From contig NZ_CP070368.1 of assembly GCF_016919705.1 (NCBI RefSeq), forward strand, positions 248,001 to 312,000: a stretch of 64,000 bases of DNA. Direction: 5' to 3'. The notes under the pieces are model-generated. The model searched no databases. It was not told the DNA's origin and saw nothing but the letters and a program-made list of their open reading frames with translations. Below, in pieces: positions 36,968 to 45,336 of this stretch. The translations under genes were made by a program, and so were the position numbers. Position 1 is the first letter of the stretch, and each line of letters begins with the position of its first letter. This stretch comes from Paracoccus methylovorus. GTDB taxonomy: Bacteria > Pseudomonadota > Alphaproteobacteria > Rhodobacterales > Rhodobacteraceae.

Positions 36968-38487
36968 GCGCGCTCGATCAAAGAGGTGCCGGTCATCTCG
37001 GGCGGCAGGTCAAGTCCCATCAGGTCCAACACGGTCGGTGCCACATCGGCCAACCGGCCGTTGCGCAGCTTCGCGCCCTCAGGCCCGCCAAAGACGATGA
37101 CCGGGACCGGGTTCACGGTATGGGCGGTATGCGGGCCACCGGATTGGGGATCGATCATGGTTTCGCAATTGCCGTGATCGGCAATGACCACGGCCGCGCC
37201 CCCGGCCTTTTCCAGCGCGTCCAGCATCATGCCCAACCCCCGGTCCACCGCCTCGCAAGCGCGGATGGCGGCGGGCAGGCTGCCGGTATGCCCGACCATG
37301 TCGGGGTTGGCATAGTTCACCACGATCAACTCGTAGCCTTCCTGAATGGCCCCAACCAGCGCCTCGCTAACCTCTGGCGCGGCCATTTCCGGCGCAAGGT
37401 CATAGGTCGCCACCTTGGGGCTGGAGGGCATGAAGCGATCCTCGCCCGGTTCCGGCGTTTCCTTGCCGCCGTTCAGGAAAAAGGTGACATGCGGGTATTT
37501 CTCGGTTTCGGCCAGACGAAATTGCTTCAGCCCTTTCTGGGCGACCCACGCGCCCAGCGTATTCACCACCTGCCGCTTGGGATAGGCGGCATCCATGTAT
37601 TTGTCATGTTGGGTCGAATAATCGACCATGCCCAGCAAAGCTGCCCATTCAGGCCGGGGACCGGCATCGAAAGCGGTGAAATCCGGCTGGCCGATCGCGG
37701 CAAGGATCTCTCGCGCGCGGTCGGCGCGGAAGTTGAGGCAAAAGAACCCGTCGCCATCTTTCGCGCCGGCATAACCGTCGATCACGGTGGGCTGGATGAA
37801 CTCATCGGTTTCGTCACGGGAATAGGCGTCGACCACCGCTTGCGCGGCATTTTGGGCGGACAGTCCCTCGCCACGCAGCATGGAGGCATGGGCGCGGGCG
37901 ACACGATCCCAGCGGTTGTCACGGTCCATCGCGTAATAGCGGCCGATGACGGTGCCGATGCGGGCGGCCTTGGGCAGCTCGCCCTGAAGCTCGGCAATAA
38001 AGCCCATGGCCGATTTCGGTGGCACGTCGCGGCCATCGGTAACGGCATGGATCACCACAGGCACACCCTTGTCGGTGATTGCGCGGGCGGCGGCGACGAC
38101 GTGCTGGATATGACCATGCACCCCACCGTCCGAGACGACACCCATCAGATGCGCCGTGCCGCCGCTGACCCGCAGCTTGCGGATAAATTCGCCAAGCCCG
38201 GTGTTTTCGTAGAAACTGCCGTCCTCGATGGCGAGGTCGATCTGGCCAAGATCCATGGCCACCACGCGGCCGGCACCGATGTTGGTATGACCGACCTCGG
38301 AATTACCCATCTGGCCGCGGGGCAAGCCGACATCGGGGCCGAACGTCACCAGTGTGCCATGAGGGCAGCTCCGCATCAGTCGGTCGAAATTCGGCGTCCT
38401 GGCCTGATCCGGCGCGCTTTGCTCGGGGCGCGAGGAAATGCCCCAGCCATCGAGGATGCAAAGGACGACGGGCTTCGAACGGGTCAT
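36964..38487 (-). CDS. gpmI: 2,3-bisphosphoglycerate-independent phosphoglycerate mutase
   Basis: A 507-residue Mn-dependent enzyme of the alkaline phosphatase superfamily. LCILDGWGIS holds the first metal Asp, Ser63 in GQMGNSEVGHTNIGAGR is the phosphorylated nucleophile, HAVTDGRDVPP follows and VIADHGNCE provides metal ligands near the C-terminus. It interconverts 3- and 2-phosphoglycerate in glycolysis. First gene of a minus-strand operon with envC-like, ctpA and rppH. Confidence 0.96.
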   Translation of the reverse strand: MTRSKPVVLCILDGWGISSRPEQSAPDQARTPNFDRLMRSCPHGTLVTFGPDVGLPRGQMGNSEVGHTNIGAGRVVAMDLGQIDLAIEDGSFYENTGLGEFIRKLRVSGGTAHLMGVVSDGGVHGHIQHVVAAARAITDKGVPVVIHAVTDGRDVPPKSAMGFIAELQGELPKAARIGTVIGRYYAMDRDNRWDRVARAHASMLRGEGLSAQNAAQAVVDAYSRDETDEFIQPTVIDGYAGAKDGDGFFCLNFRADRAREILAAIGQPDFTAFDAGPRPEWAALLGMVDYSTQHDKYMDAAYPKRQVVNTLGAWVAQKGLKQFRLAETEKYPHVTFFLNGGKETPEPGEDRFMPSSPKVATYDLAPEMAAPEVSEALVGAIQEGYELIVVNYANPDMVGHTGSLPAAIRACEAVDRGLGMMLDALEKAGGAAVVIADHGNCETMIDPQSGGPHTAHTVNPVPVIVFGGPEGAKLRNGRLADVAPTVLDLMGLDLPPEMTGTSLIERA

Positions 38488-38602
38488 GCGGCACCTCTTT
38501 CGCGGATCCCGACGCTTCTACGACCGCAGGACGCGCAGGGCAAGTTCAGCGCGGGCCGTGCCGGATTCGTGAAGAGACAGCGTTCCGCTGGCGGCACTGT
38601 CC

Positions 38603-38673
38603 TATGGGTATTTATACAACGAAGAAAATCGGGCGCGCCCCGCGTCGGCTTCTTTGTTGCCCAAATACCCATG
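38603..38673. repeat. Inverted pair of the repeated intergenic element between gpmI and rlmN
   Basis: The left arm (38603-38626, TATGGGTATTTATACAACGA then AGAA) and the right arm (38645-38673, TTCTTTGTTGCCCAAATACC then CAT) are imperfect inverted complements separated by a GC-rich loop of about 18 nt (GGGCGCGCCCCGCG). The left arm departs from the consensus at two bases (TATA for TGGG region). Could fold as a large RNA hairpin or cruciform between the rlmN 3' end and the gpmI 5' region. Confidence 0.8.
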
Positions 38674-38704
38674 CGAGTTGGCCGCAACAGTTGCGAAAGA
38701 AGCC

Positions 38705-39889
38705 TCAGGCGCCGGTCTCGGTGGCGATTTGCGCGGCGGTCTTGCGGCCGCGCTCGGTGGCGGATTTCAGTTGGCCGCAGGCGGCCATGATGTCCTCGCC
38801 GCGGGGGGTGCGGATCGGCGAGGCGTAGCCAGCCTTGTAGATGATGTCGGCGAACGCCTCGATCCGTTCCCGGCTGGAGCGGCGATAAGGTGAACCGGGC
38901 CATTCGTTGAAGGGGATAAGGTTCACCTTGGCCGGGATGCCACGGATCAGCCTGACCAATCGCCGCGCGTCTTCGTCGCTGTCGTTCACACCGTCCAGCA
39001 TGACATATTCAAAGGTGATGCGTTCCGAGTTCGACAGTCGCGGGTATTCGCGCAACGTGTTCAGCAACGCCTCGATATTCCATTTGCGGTTTATCGGCAC
39101 GAGCTTGTCGCGGGTTTCATCGGTGGTGGCGTGGAAACTGACCGCCAGCAGGCAGCCGATTTCCTCGGCGGTTTTGGTGATCTCGGGCACGATGCCGCTG
39201 GTGGACAGCGTGATGCGGCGGCGCGACAGGCTGATTCCCTCGCCATCCATCACCACCTTCATGGCATCGCGGACATTCTCGAAATTATATAGCGGCTCGC
39301 CCATCCCCATCAGCACGACGTTGGATACCAGGCGCGTTTCATCCCGGGGCTCGCCGGGGTTCGGCCATTCGCCGAGATCGTCGCGGGCGACCATCACCTG
39401 GCCGACGATCTCGCCCGCGGTCAGGTTGCGCACCAGCTTTTGCGTGCCGGTGTGGCAAAAGGAACAGGTCAGCGTGCAGCCTACCTGGCTGGAAATGCAC
39501 AGCGTGCCGCGCCCTTCCTCGGGGATATAGACCGTCTCGACCTCATGTCCGCCGGCGATGCGCAACAGGTATTTGCGCGTTCCGTCGGCGCTGACCTGAC
39601 GGGTTACGATTTCGGGCACCGCGATCTCGAACTTCTCGGCCAGAAGTGCGCGGTAGTCCTTGGCCAGATTGGTCATCTGGGTGAAATCGCGCATCCCCCA
39701 GTGATAGACCCATTGCCAGATCTGGCCCACGCGCATCTTGGCCTGCTTTTGCGGTGTGCCGGCCTCGACCAGCGCGGCGTGCAACTGATCCCGGGTCAGC
39801 CCGACGATGTTGCGGCGCGATGTCTCGGGCAGCTTGCGCGGGATGGTCAGCAAGTCCTGGGTGATCGGGGCGGAGGTCGGGGCGTTCAT
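38705..39889 (-). CDS. rlmN: Dual-specificity RNA methyltransferase RlmN
   Basis: A 394-residue radical SAM enzyme with the CTLTCSFC cluster (Cys138, Cys142, Cys145) and [21 protein letters not shown] upstream, typical of RlmN/Cfr. [12 protein letters not shown] and [17 protein letters not shown] are further signatures; the C-terminal Cys in MAACGQL is the mechanistic second cysteine. It methylates C2 of A2503 in 23S rRNA and A37 in some tRNAs. The ATG at 39889 is chosen over the longer in-frame start at 39946 because MNAPTS begins the conserved part. Confidence 0.96.
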   Translation of the reverse strand: MNAPTSAPITQDLLTIPRKLPETSRRNIVGLTRDQLHAALVEAGTPQKQAKMRVGQIWQWVYHWGMRDFTQMTNLAKDYRALLAEKFEIAVPEIVTRQVSADGTRKYLLRIAGGHEVETVYIPEEGRGTLCISSQVGCTLTCSFCHTGTQKLVRNLTAGEIVGQVMVARDDLGEWPNPGEPRDETRLVSNVVLMGMGEPLYNFENVRDAMKVVMDGEGISLSRRRITLSTSGIVPEITKTAEEIGCLLAVSFHATTDETRDKLVPINRKWNIEALLNTLREYPRLSNSERITFEYVMLDGVNDSDEDARRLVRLIRGIPAKVNLIPFNEWPGSPYRRSSRERIEAFADIIYKAGYASPIRTPRGEDIMAACGQLKSATERGRKTAAQIATETGA

Positions 39890-39998
39890 GGCTGCGGGTC
39901 CGGGCGGCGAGGGGGCAATGGGCCTATATAGGGCAGGGTGGCCCAAAAGAAAACAGGGGCGCGAGCCCCTGCTTGTATTCAGTTCCGACTGGTGCGGC

Positions 39999-40526
39999 CT
40001 ATTTGCAGGCGGCCTGCGCCTTGTTCGTGGCGGCGGTGATGCCTGACAGGCTGAAGGTGTCCTTGGTTACCGTGCCGCGCGCCGAGCGCCCGGTAATCAC
40101 GGCCGAAGAGCCCGCACGCAGCGCGGTAACCAGCTTGGCGTCATCGGCAGGCGACCCGGTCCAGGCACTTTCGCCGTCGGTGAACAGCTTGAAGACATTG
40201 CCGCCGATATTCACCTCGACTGCGGAATCCGGTGCGAAGGGATAACCGCCCGAGAACGAGACCTCGCCGTTCTGGCCGGGGCGATAGGCGACGTAAAGCC
40301 GGATGTCGCCACGGGTCACTTCCCTGGGCTTGCCGTTGGCATCCAGGTTCTGGGTGGATTTCGGGGCCGATACTGCCCAGCATTCTTTTGGGCTGTTTGC
40401 AGAGAAGATAGTCCAGTCGCCCTCGGTCCCGACGACGTTCGTCGAGTCCTGGGCCAGGACCGGCGAAGACGCGGCGATCGCAATTGCGGCGGCTGCCGCT
40501 GCGGCGCGCGGCGCGAATTTCAACAT
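39999..40526 (-). CDS. Invasion-associated locus B (IalB) family periplasmic protein
   Basis: A 175-residue secreted protein with signal peptide ([15 protein letters not shown]) and the IalB fold: [53 protein letters not shown], and [19 protein letters not shown]. Cys pair at 'ECW' and the C-terminal 'AACK' may form a disulfide. The role is unknown outside pathogens. Start at 40526 has AGGAGG upstream; divergent from the asparaginase gene by about 150 bp. Confidence 0.88.
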   Translation of the reverse strand: MLKFAPRAAAAAAAIAIAASSPVLAQDSTNVVGTEGDWTIFSANSPKECWAVSAPKSTQNLDANGKPREVTRGDIRLYVAYRPGQNGEVSFSGGYPFAPDSAVEVNIGGNVFKLFTDGESAWTGSPADDAKLVTALRAGSSAVITGRSARGTVTKDTFSLSGITAATNKAQAACK

Positions 40527-40675
40527 GCTCTGGCCTCCTGCCATGGTCCGGTTTGTTCCGGCTTGTTGCCGATGACGGTGGTGTTTTCAACCATCTGTCG
40601 GCAAGATAATGCGAAAATGACGGTGTGAAAAACCCCCGTTAGCGAAAAATCGCGTGATTGTCAGAGGAAACAGCC

Positions 40676-41662
40676 ATGACAGCAGCCAGACTCATCGAAT
40701 TGTGGCGGGGCGGAACGCGTGAAAGTGCCCATTTGGGACATGTGGTGATCTCGGATGCGAATGGCATCGTCGAGGCCTGGGGCGATCCGGGGGCGGTGAT
40801 CTATCCGCGCTCGTCATGCAAGATGATCCAGGCATTGCCCTTGGTCGAAAGTGGCGCGGCTGAGGCGGCCGGGCTGGGAAGCGAGCAGCTGGCACTGGCT
40901 TGCGCAAGCCATGACGGCGCCCGTATCCATACCGACCGGGTTGTGGCCTGGCTGTCCGCGCTGGGTCTGGAAGAGGACGATCTGCGCTGCGGCGCCCATA
41001 TGCCCAATGATCCTGCCGAGCGAAAACGGTTGACCTGCACGGATGAAAGCCCCTGCCAGATCCATAACAACTGCTCGGGCAAGCATGCCGGGTTCCTGAC
41101 GCTCAAGCGCCACATGAAGGCGGGACCCGAATATGTCGAGATCGACCACCCGGTGCAGCGTGCCGTACGCCGCGCCTTCGAGGAGATGACCAAAGAAACC
41201 GCTGCCGGATGGGGTATCGACGGCTGTTCGGCGCCTAATTTCGCCTGCACGGTCGAGGGTTTGTCCTGTGCCATGGCCGGCTTTGCGCAACCGGGCACGG
41301 GTGTGCGGGGTCAGGCGCAGCGGCGTTTGGTCGAGGCGATGCTGACCCATCCCGAACTGGTCGCGGGTGAAGGCCGCGCATGCACAGAACTGATGCGTGC
41401 GATGAAGGGGCGCGTCGCCGTAAAGACCGGGGCCGAGGCGGTTTTTGTCGGCATTGTCCCCGAACGAGGGCTGGGGATTGCGGTGAAAATCCTGGACGGC
41501 GGCACGCGAGGGTCGGAGGCCGCAATCACCGCCATTATGGTGCATCTGGGCTTGCTGGAGGAGGGTCATCCGGTGGTGCAAAAATACCTGACCGGCCCAT
41601 TACGCAACTGGCGGGGATTTTCGACGGGCGAACTGCGGTGCGCCGAGGGCTTTCCAAGCTGA
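40676..41662 (+). CDS. L-asparaginase, Rhizobium etli type (AnsA/ReAV-like, PF06089)
   Basis: A 328-residue class 3 asparaginase. The paired motifs SSCK (Ser46-Lys49) and NNCSGKH (Cys133, Lys136) and a further Cys184 in IDGCSAPNF match the catalytic and zinc-site residues of the R. etli enzymes; offsets against ReAV numbering are small. It hydrolyses L-asparagine to aspartate and ammonia. I choose the ATG at 40676, with GAGGAA upstream, over a TTG at 40658. It ends before a complex hairpin-rich intergenic region shared with the converging tauE-like gene. Confidence 0.9.
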   Translation: MTAARLIELWRGGTRESAHLGHVVISDANGIVEAWGDPGAVIYPRSSCKMIQALPLVESGAAEAAGLGSEQLALACASHDGARIHTDRVVAWLSALGLEEDDLRCGAHMPNDPAERKRLTCTDESPCQIHNNCSGKHAGFLTLKRHMKAGPEYVEIDHPVQRAVRRAFEEMTKETAAGWGIDGCSAPNFACTVEGLSCAMAGFAQPGTGVRGQAQRRLVEAMLTHPELVAGEGRACTELMRAMKGRVAVKTGAEAVFVGIVPERGLGIAVKILDGGTRGSEAAITAIMVHLGLLEEGHPVVQKYLTGPLRNWRGFSTGELRCAEGFPS

Positions 41663-41707
41663 AGCTTCTACGGTGGTAGAGATTGGTCCTGCCTGTTTCA
41701 ATGGCAT

Positions 41708-41866
41708 GGGGGCTTTGCCCCCGCGCGTTCCGCGCTCCCCCAGGATATTTAAGCAACAAAGAAGCTTAGGTCCGGATCTAACCCTTGCCTTGTTTCTTTC
41801 GTGGACAAATATCCTGCGGGGGAAGCCCGTCGGCTTGTACGACGGGCGTGGGGGCGCAAAGCCCCC
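41708..41866. repeat. Composite inverted-repeat region between convergent asparaginase and TauE-like genes
   Basis: In order: hairpin GGGGGC-TTT-GCCCCC (41708-41722); repeat copy CCCCAGGATATTTAAGCAAC (41738-) extending through AAAGAAGC to 41765; inverted copy (41790-41821) starting TTGTTTCTTTCGTGGACAAA; a perfect 8-bp hairpin GCCCGTCG/CGACGGGC (41825-41832/41840-41847); and hairpin GGGGGC-GCAAA-GCCCCC (41850-41866). The outer GGGGGC hairpins and the ATATTT copies mirror each other around a short centre, so the whole can act symmetrically at the end of both genes. Confidence 0.8.
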
Positions 41867-41870
41867 ATCT

Positions 41871-42629
41871 TTATAAAAGCTGCCAGATCAGCCGCAGCGC
41901 CAACACGGTTGAGGTCACGACCAGGAGCGGCTTGATAACCCTTGCGCCGATCCTCATCGCCAGCCGTGCCCCCAGCATGGCGCCTGCGATCTGCGCCAAT
42001 GCCATGATCGCGCCGATCAGCCACAGCGGTTTGCCCACTGCGGCAAAGGCGACCAGCCCGCCCAGATTGGAGGCAAAGTTCAAAAGTTTGGTATGCGCCG
42101 TAGCCTTCAGAATGCCGTAACCTGCCAGCATGACGAAACCCAGCATGAAGAACGATCCCGTGCCGGGTCCGACCAGCCCGTCATAGAAAGCGACGAGGGG
42201 CACGACCGTGGCGGTGAAGAGGGGCGGTGAGATGCGGCGTATCCGGTCGGTGTCGTTCAGTCCCGGCTTGAGCGCAAAAAAGGCGGCGATGCCGATGAGC
42301 ACCACCGGCAGGCCGTAGTGCAGGGCCTGCGCTGGGATCCAGGTGACCAACAGCGCACCACACAGCCCCGCCGCGAAGGCAACCGCCGCCGCTCCGATCT
42401 GCTGGCGCGGGTCCACGAGCCCTCGCCGGGCATAGGAGATTGCTGCCGTGGCCGCGCCAAAGACCCCTTGTACCTTGTTCGTGGCCAATGCCTGTGCGGG
42501 CGGCACGCCTGCCAGCATCAGCACGGGCACGGTAATGAGCCCGCCGCCGCCGGCGATGGCATCGACGAATCCGGCCGCGAAAGCCGCGCCGGCAAGCAGA
42601 AGAACCAGGTCGAAGGAGAGCTCGAGCAT
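41871..42629 (-). CDS. TauE/SafE family sulfite/anion exporter-like membrane protein
   Basis: A 252-residue protein with about eight membrane helices and the family signature GFVDAIAGGGGLITVPVLMLAG near residues 20-41, the related repeat YDGLVGPGTGSFFMLGFV later, and NKVQGVFGAATAA. TauE/SafE proteins move sulfite, sulfoacetate or other organosulfur anions; substrate here is unknown. The ATG at 42629 is preceded by AAAGGAGG. Confidence 0.9.
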   Translation of the reverse strand: MLELSFDLVLLLAGAAFAAGFVDAIAGGGGLITVPVLMLAGVPPAQALATNKVQGVFGAATAAISYARRGLVDPRQQIGAAAVAFAAGLCGALLVTWIPAQALHYGLPVVLIGIAAFFALKPGLNDTDRIRRISPPLFTATVVPLVAFYDGLVGPGTGSFFMLGFVMLAGYGILKATAHTKLLNFASNLGGLVAFAAVGKPLWLIGAIMALAQIAGAMLGARLAMRIGARVIKPLLVVTSTVLALRLIWQLL

Positions 42630-42685
42630 CGGCCTCCTTTGAGGTTCCATGCAGGAAATGTAAAGCCGGTGCCGGCGGCTTTCGT

Positions 42686-42712
42686 CATGGGTATTTGGGC
42701 AACGAAGAAGCC
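42686..42712 (+). repeat. Single copy of the repeated intergenic element
   Basis: CATGGGTATTTGGGCAACGA followed by AGAAGCC; same core as 33781-33800 and 38650-38673 in inverted orientation. It lies between the tauE-like gene start and the xerC 3' end, both minus strand. Confidence 0.75.
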
Positions 42713-42765
42713 GGGAGCGCGCAAGAGGCAGAGATTGGTGCGGCAGCTTGGGGAGAGTGCGGCGG

Positions 42766-43704
42766 TCAGGCGCGGGGGTGGGCGGCGCGATAGACGGCCA
42801 GCAGATGCGCGTCGTCCACCCCGGTATAGACCTGGGTGGTGGACAGGCTGGCATGACCCAGCAGTTCCTGAATTGTGCGCAGGTCTCCTCCTGCGGCCAG
42901 AAGATGCGTTGCGAAGGAATGGCGCAGGGCATGTGGTGTCGCCGTCGGCGGCAGGCCCAGCACCTGGCGTGCCTGACGCATGGTGCCCGAGATCAGCGTG
43001 GGGTGAAGCCGGCCGCCGCGCGCCCCTCGAAACAGGGGTGAGCGGGGTTCAACGGGGAAGGGACAGAGGCGCAGGTATTCGCCGATGGCGTCGCGTGCGA
43101 TGGGCAGGACGGGCACCTGCCGTTCACGCCCGCCTTTGCCGCGGATGGTCAGCGCCTCGCGCAGCGGCCAATCGGCGCCGTCGAGTCCCAAAGCTTCCGA
43201 GATACGCAGTCCGCAGCCCCAGAGCAGCGTCAGAACCGCGACGTCGCGCGCGGCGATCCAGGGTTCCGGGTGGGTGTCGCCGGTGATCGTGAGAACGTCC
43301 TGCGCCTGCTGGGGCGCCAGCGGGCGAGGCAGCGAGCGGGTATATTTCGGGCCGCGTGTGGCCAGCGCCTTGGACGCGTCGAAGCCATGCCTGTCCGACA
43401 TCCAGCGGATAAAGCTGCGGGCCGCCGAAAGCCGGCGCGCCAGCGAGCGGGCGGAAAGCCCGCGGCCGCGTTCGGCGGCGGCAAAGGCGCGCATGTCTGA
43501 TTGCGTCAGCCCGCCCAGTGTCGCCGGCAGGGCGGGAGAGCCATGATAGCTGCCCAGAAAGGACAGGAAGGCCAGCAGATCGGCTTGATAGGCGCGGATG
43601 GTGTGGTCGGAACGGTCACGCGTTGCGCGCTCGCTGTCCAGCCAGCGCGCCAGGTTTTCGGCCATGGCCGGGGCCAGCGCCAATGGCTCGGCCCCGCTGG
43701 TCAT
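42766..43704 (-). CDS. xerC: Tyrosine recombinase XerC
   Basis: A 312-residue phage-integrase-type recombinase with all catalytic residues: Arg167 (GCGLRISE), Lys190 (RGKGGRERQVP), His258 and Arg261 (HALRHSFATH), His284 (LLGHASLSTT) and nucleophile Tyr293 (QVYTGVDD). It resolves chromosome dimers at dif with XerD. The DUF484 gene directly upstream is its usual neighbour; the stop of that gene overlaps the xerC start by 4 nt. Being XerC rather than XerD is inferred from that linkage. Confidence 0.94.
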   Translation of the reverse strand: MTSGAEPLALAPAMAENLARWLDSERATRDRSDHTIRAYQADLLAFLSFLGSYHGSPALPATLGGLTQSDMRAFAAAERGRGLSARSLARRLSAARSFIRWMSDRHGFDASKALATRGPKYTRSLPRPLAPQQAQDVLTITGDTHPEPWIAARDVAVLTLLWGCGLRISEALGLDGADWPLREALTIRGKGGRERQVPVLPIARDAIGEYLRLCPFPVEPRSPLFRGARGGRLHPTLISGTMRQARQVLGLPPTATPHALRHSFATHLLAAGGDLRTIQELLGHASLSTTQVYTGVDDAHLLAVYRAAHPRA

Positions 43705-44411
43705 TTCCGCAGCCAGGAGATCAGCATCAGCCGGAATGCCTGGCCGAAAAAGCGCAAAAGGTCGGTGCCCTGAGCCGGGTTGAAACGCCCCACATCGGCC
43801 GACCCCATCAAAAGCAGCGCCGGGACGCGGCCGGGTCCAAGGTCGATCGGCAAGAGCACTTCCGAGCGAATCGGCGCGCGGGCATCGCCATGGAAGGGCA
43901 GGGTTTCGGGCGCCACGCGGCGCAGCACGATGTCGTCGCCGCGCGGCATGCGCCGTCCGCCCGAGATAAGCTGCGCCACTGTGCCAGCGGGGGCGATCAG
44001 CAAGGGGCCGCCGCTTTCGGGCGCGGGCATGGCGCCACCCGATTCCATGACCAACCGCAGCGTTTCCACGCGCAGGATCGGCGCGACGGCGATTTCAAGG
44101 TTTTCCAGAAACTCCTCGAAATCCATCGGTTCCAGCAGGGACAGCACGGCCCGGTGGACGGTGTTCATCCCCGACTGATTGTCATAGGCGGCCGAGATCA
44201 CCGATTCATGCGCCGCCTCCAGCCGGTCCAGCCGCGCCTCCAGCGCCTGCATGGCCCGGCCACGGATGTCGATGACGTTCTCGCCGACCTCGGCCTCGCG
44301 CGCGCCGATCAGCGCGCGCATCAGGTCCCGGTCCGAAAGGATCAGTTCGGGCTGGGCCAGCAGCCGGGTACGGATGTCCTCGGCCAGTTCTGCGCCGGAT
44401 TGCTCGTCCAT
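43701..44411 (-). CDS. DUF484 family protein (XerC-linked)
   Basis: A 236-residue protein of the DUF484 family with a GAF-like fold: LLAQPELILSDRDLMRAL, IDIRGRAMQALEARLDRLEAAHESVI (coiled coil about 46-75) and the C-terminal VGRFNPAQGTDLLRFFGQAFRLML. It is commonly encoded beside xerC; no activity known. Its start codon overlaps the fsa stop (TGATG), and xerC follows by overlap. Confidence 0.9.
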   Translation of the reverse strand: MDEQSGAELAEDIRTRLLAQPELILSDRDLMRALIGAREAEVGENVIDIRGRAMQALEARLDRLEAAHESVISAAYDNQSGMNTVHRAVLSLLEPMDFEEFLENLEIAVAPILRVETLRLVMESGGAMPAPESGGPLLIAPAGTVAQLISGGRRMPRGDDIVLRRVAPETLPFHGDARAPIRSEVLLPIDLGPGRVPALLLMGSADVGRFNPAQGTDLLRFFGQAFRLMLISWLRK

Positions 44412-45064
44412 CAGACGATCTTTTGCCCGGTCTTGGCCCAGTCGGCGTTGAACTGTTCCAGACCCTTGTCGGTCAGCACGTGATTGGCCATCGCCTTGAT
44501 GACCGCGGGCGGCGCGGTGATGACGTCTGCGCCGATGAGGGCCGCGTCGGTGATATGGTTCACCGACCGGATCGAGGCCGCGAGGATTTCGGTCTGGAAA
44601 TCGTAGTTGTCATAGATTTCGCGGATCTGGGCGATCAACTCCATACCGTCGAAGTTGATGTCGTCCAGCCGACCGATGAAGGGGCTGATGAAGGTGGCGC
44701 CGGCCTTGGCGGCCAGAATCGCCTGAGCGGCCGAGAAGCACAGCGTCACGTTGACCTTGTGCCCTTGCGACGACAGCACCTTGCAGGCTTTCAGCCCGTC
44801 CCAGGTCAGCGGCACCTTGACGGTGATGTTGGACGCGATCTTGACCAGATGCTCGCCCTCGCGGATCATGTCTTCGGCCTTGTTGGCCACGACTTCGGCG
44901 CTGACGGGACCTTCGACGATGTCGCAGATCTCTTTCGTGACTTCGAGGATGTCGCGGCCGGATTTCAGGATCAGCGAGGGGTTGGTGGTGACGCCGTCCA
45001 CCATGCCCAGATCGTTCAGTTCGCGAATCGCGGCGACGTCGGCGGTATCGACAAAGAATTTCAT
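44411..45064 (-). CDS. Transaldolase/fructose-6-phosphate aldolase-type enzyme
   Basis: A 217-residue TIM-barrel class I aldolase of the TalC/FSA/MipB family: [33 protein letters not shown], and the Schiff-base Lys83 in [15 protein letters not shown]. Family members act as transaldolase or as FSA; the sequence alone does not decide. It is first in a unit with DUF484 and xerC. A small plus-strand ORF and priA lie divergently upstream. Confidence 0.92.
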   Translation of the reverse strand: MKFFVDTADVAAIRELNDLGMVDGVTTNPSLILKSGRDILEVTKEICDIVEGPVSAEVVANKAEDMIREGEHLVKIASNITVKVPLTWDGLKACKVLSSQGHKVNVTLCFSAAQAILAAKAGATFISPFIGRLDDINFDGMELIAQIREIYDNYDFQTEILAASIRSVNHITDAALIGADVITAPPAVIKAMANHVLTDKGLEQFNADWAKTGQKIV

Positions 45065-45218
45065 GTGGAGGAGCCCTTCTTGCGGATTTGCTGCGGGTTT
45101 AGCGCATAACAGGCAGCGCGTGAAGTCCGGTGCGCGGGTTGCGGCGCGGGGCGTGGACGTGTCACTAGTGGCGGGTATTCAGCCGCACCATATCAGCCAC
45201 AGCCGCAGGAGAAATGAA

Positions 45219-45335
45219 TTGGAAGTTTTTCAGCCCGATCTTGCCGATTTGCTGCCATTTCTTGCCGCCGGACCGTTTCTGGCCGGCTACTGGCCGCTGT
45301 TTGCACTGATCGGCTGGGCGGCGCTGCCGGCCTGA
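45219..45335 (+). CDS. Possible small hydrophobic protein upstream of priA
   Basis: A 38-residue ORF starting at TTG 45219 with an AGGAGA site 6 nt upstream; product MEVFQPDLADLLPFLAAGPF then LAGYWPLFALIGWAALPA, with a hydrophobic C-terminal half. It ends 1 nt before the priA ATG, so translation could couple to priA. No family recognised; a small leader or artefact remains possible. Confidence 0.4.
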   Translation: MEVFQPDLADLLPFLAAGPFLAGYWPLFALIGWAALPA

Positions 45336-45336
45336 G

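Noticed and set aside
42766..43704. XerC-like gene as an integrase of a mobile element
   Set aside because: No attachment repeats, tRNA or cargo genes nearby; the DUF484 linkage is the usual housekeeping xerC context.
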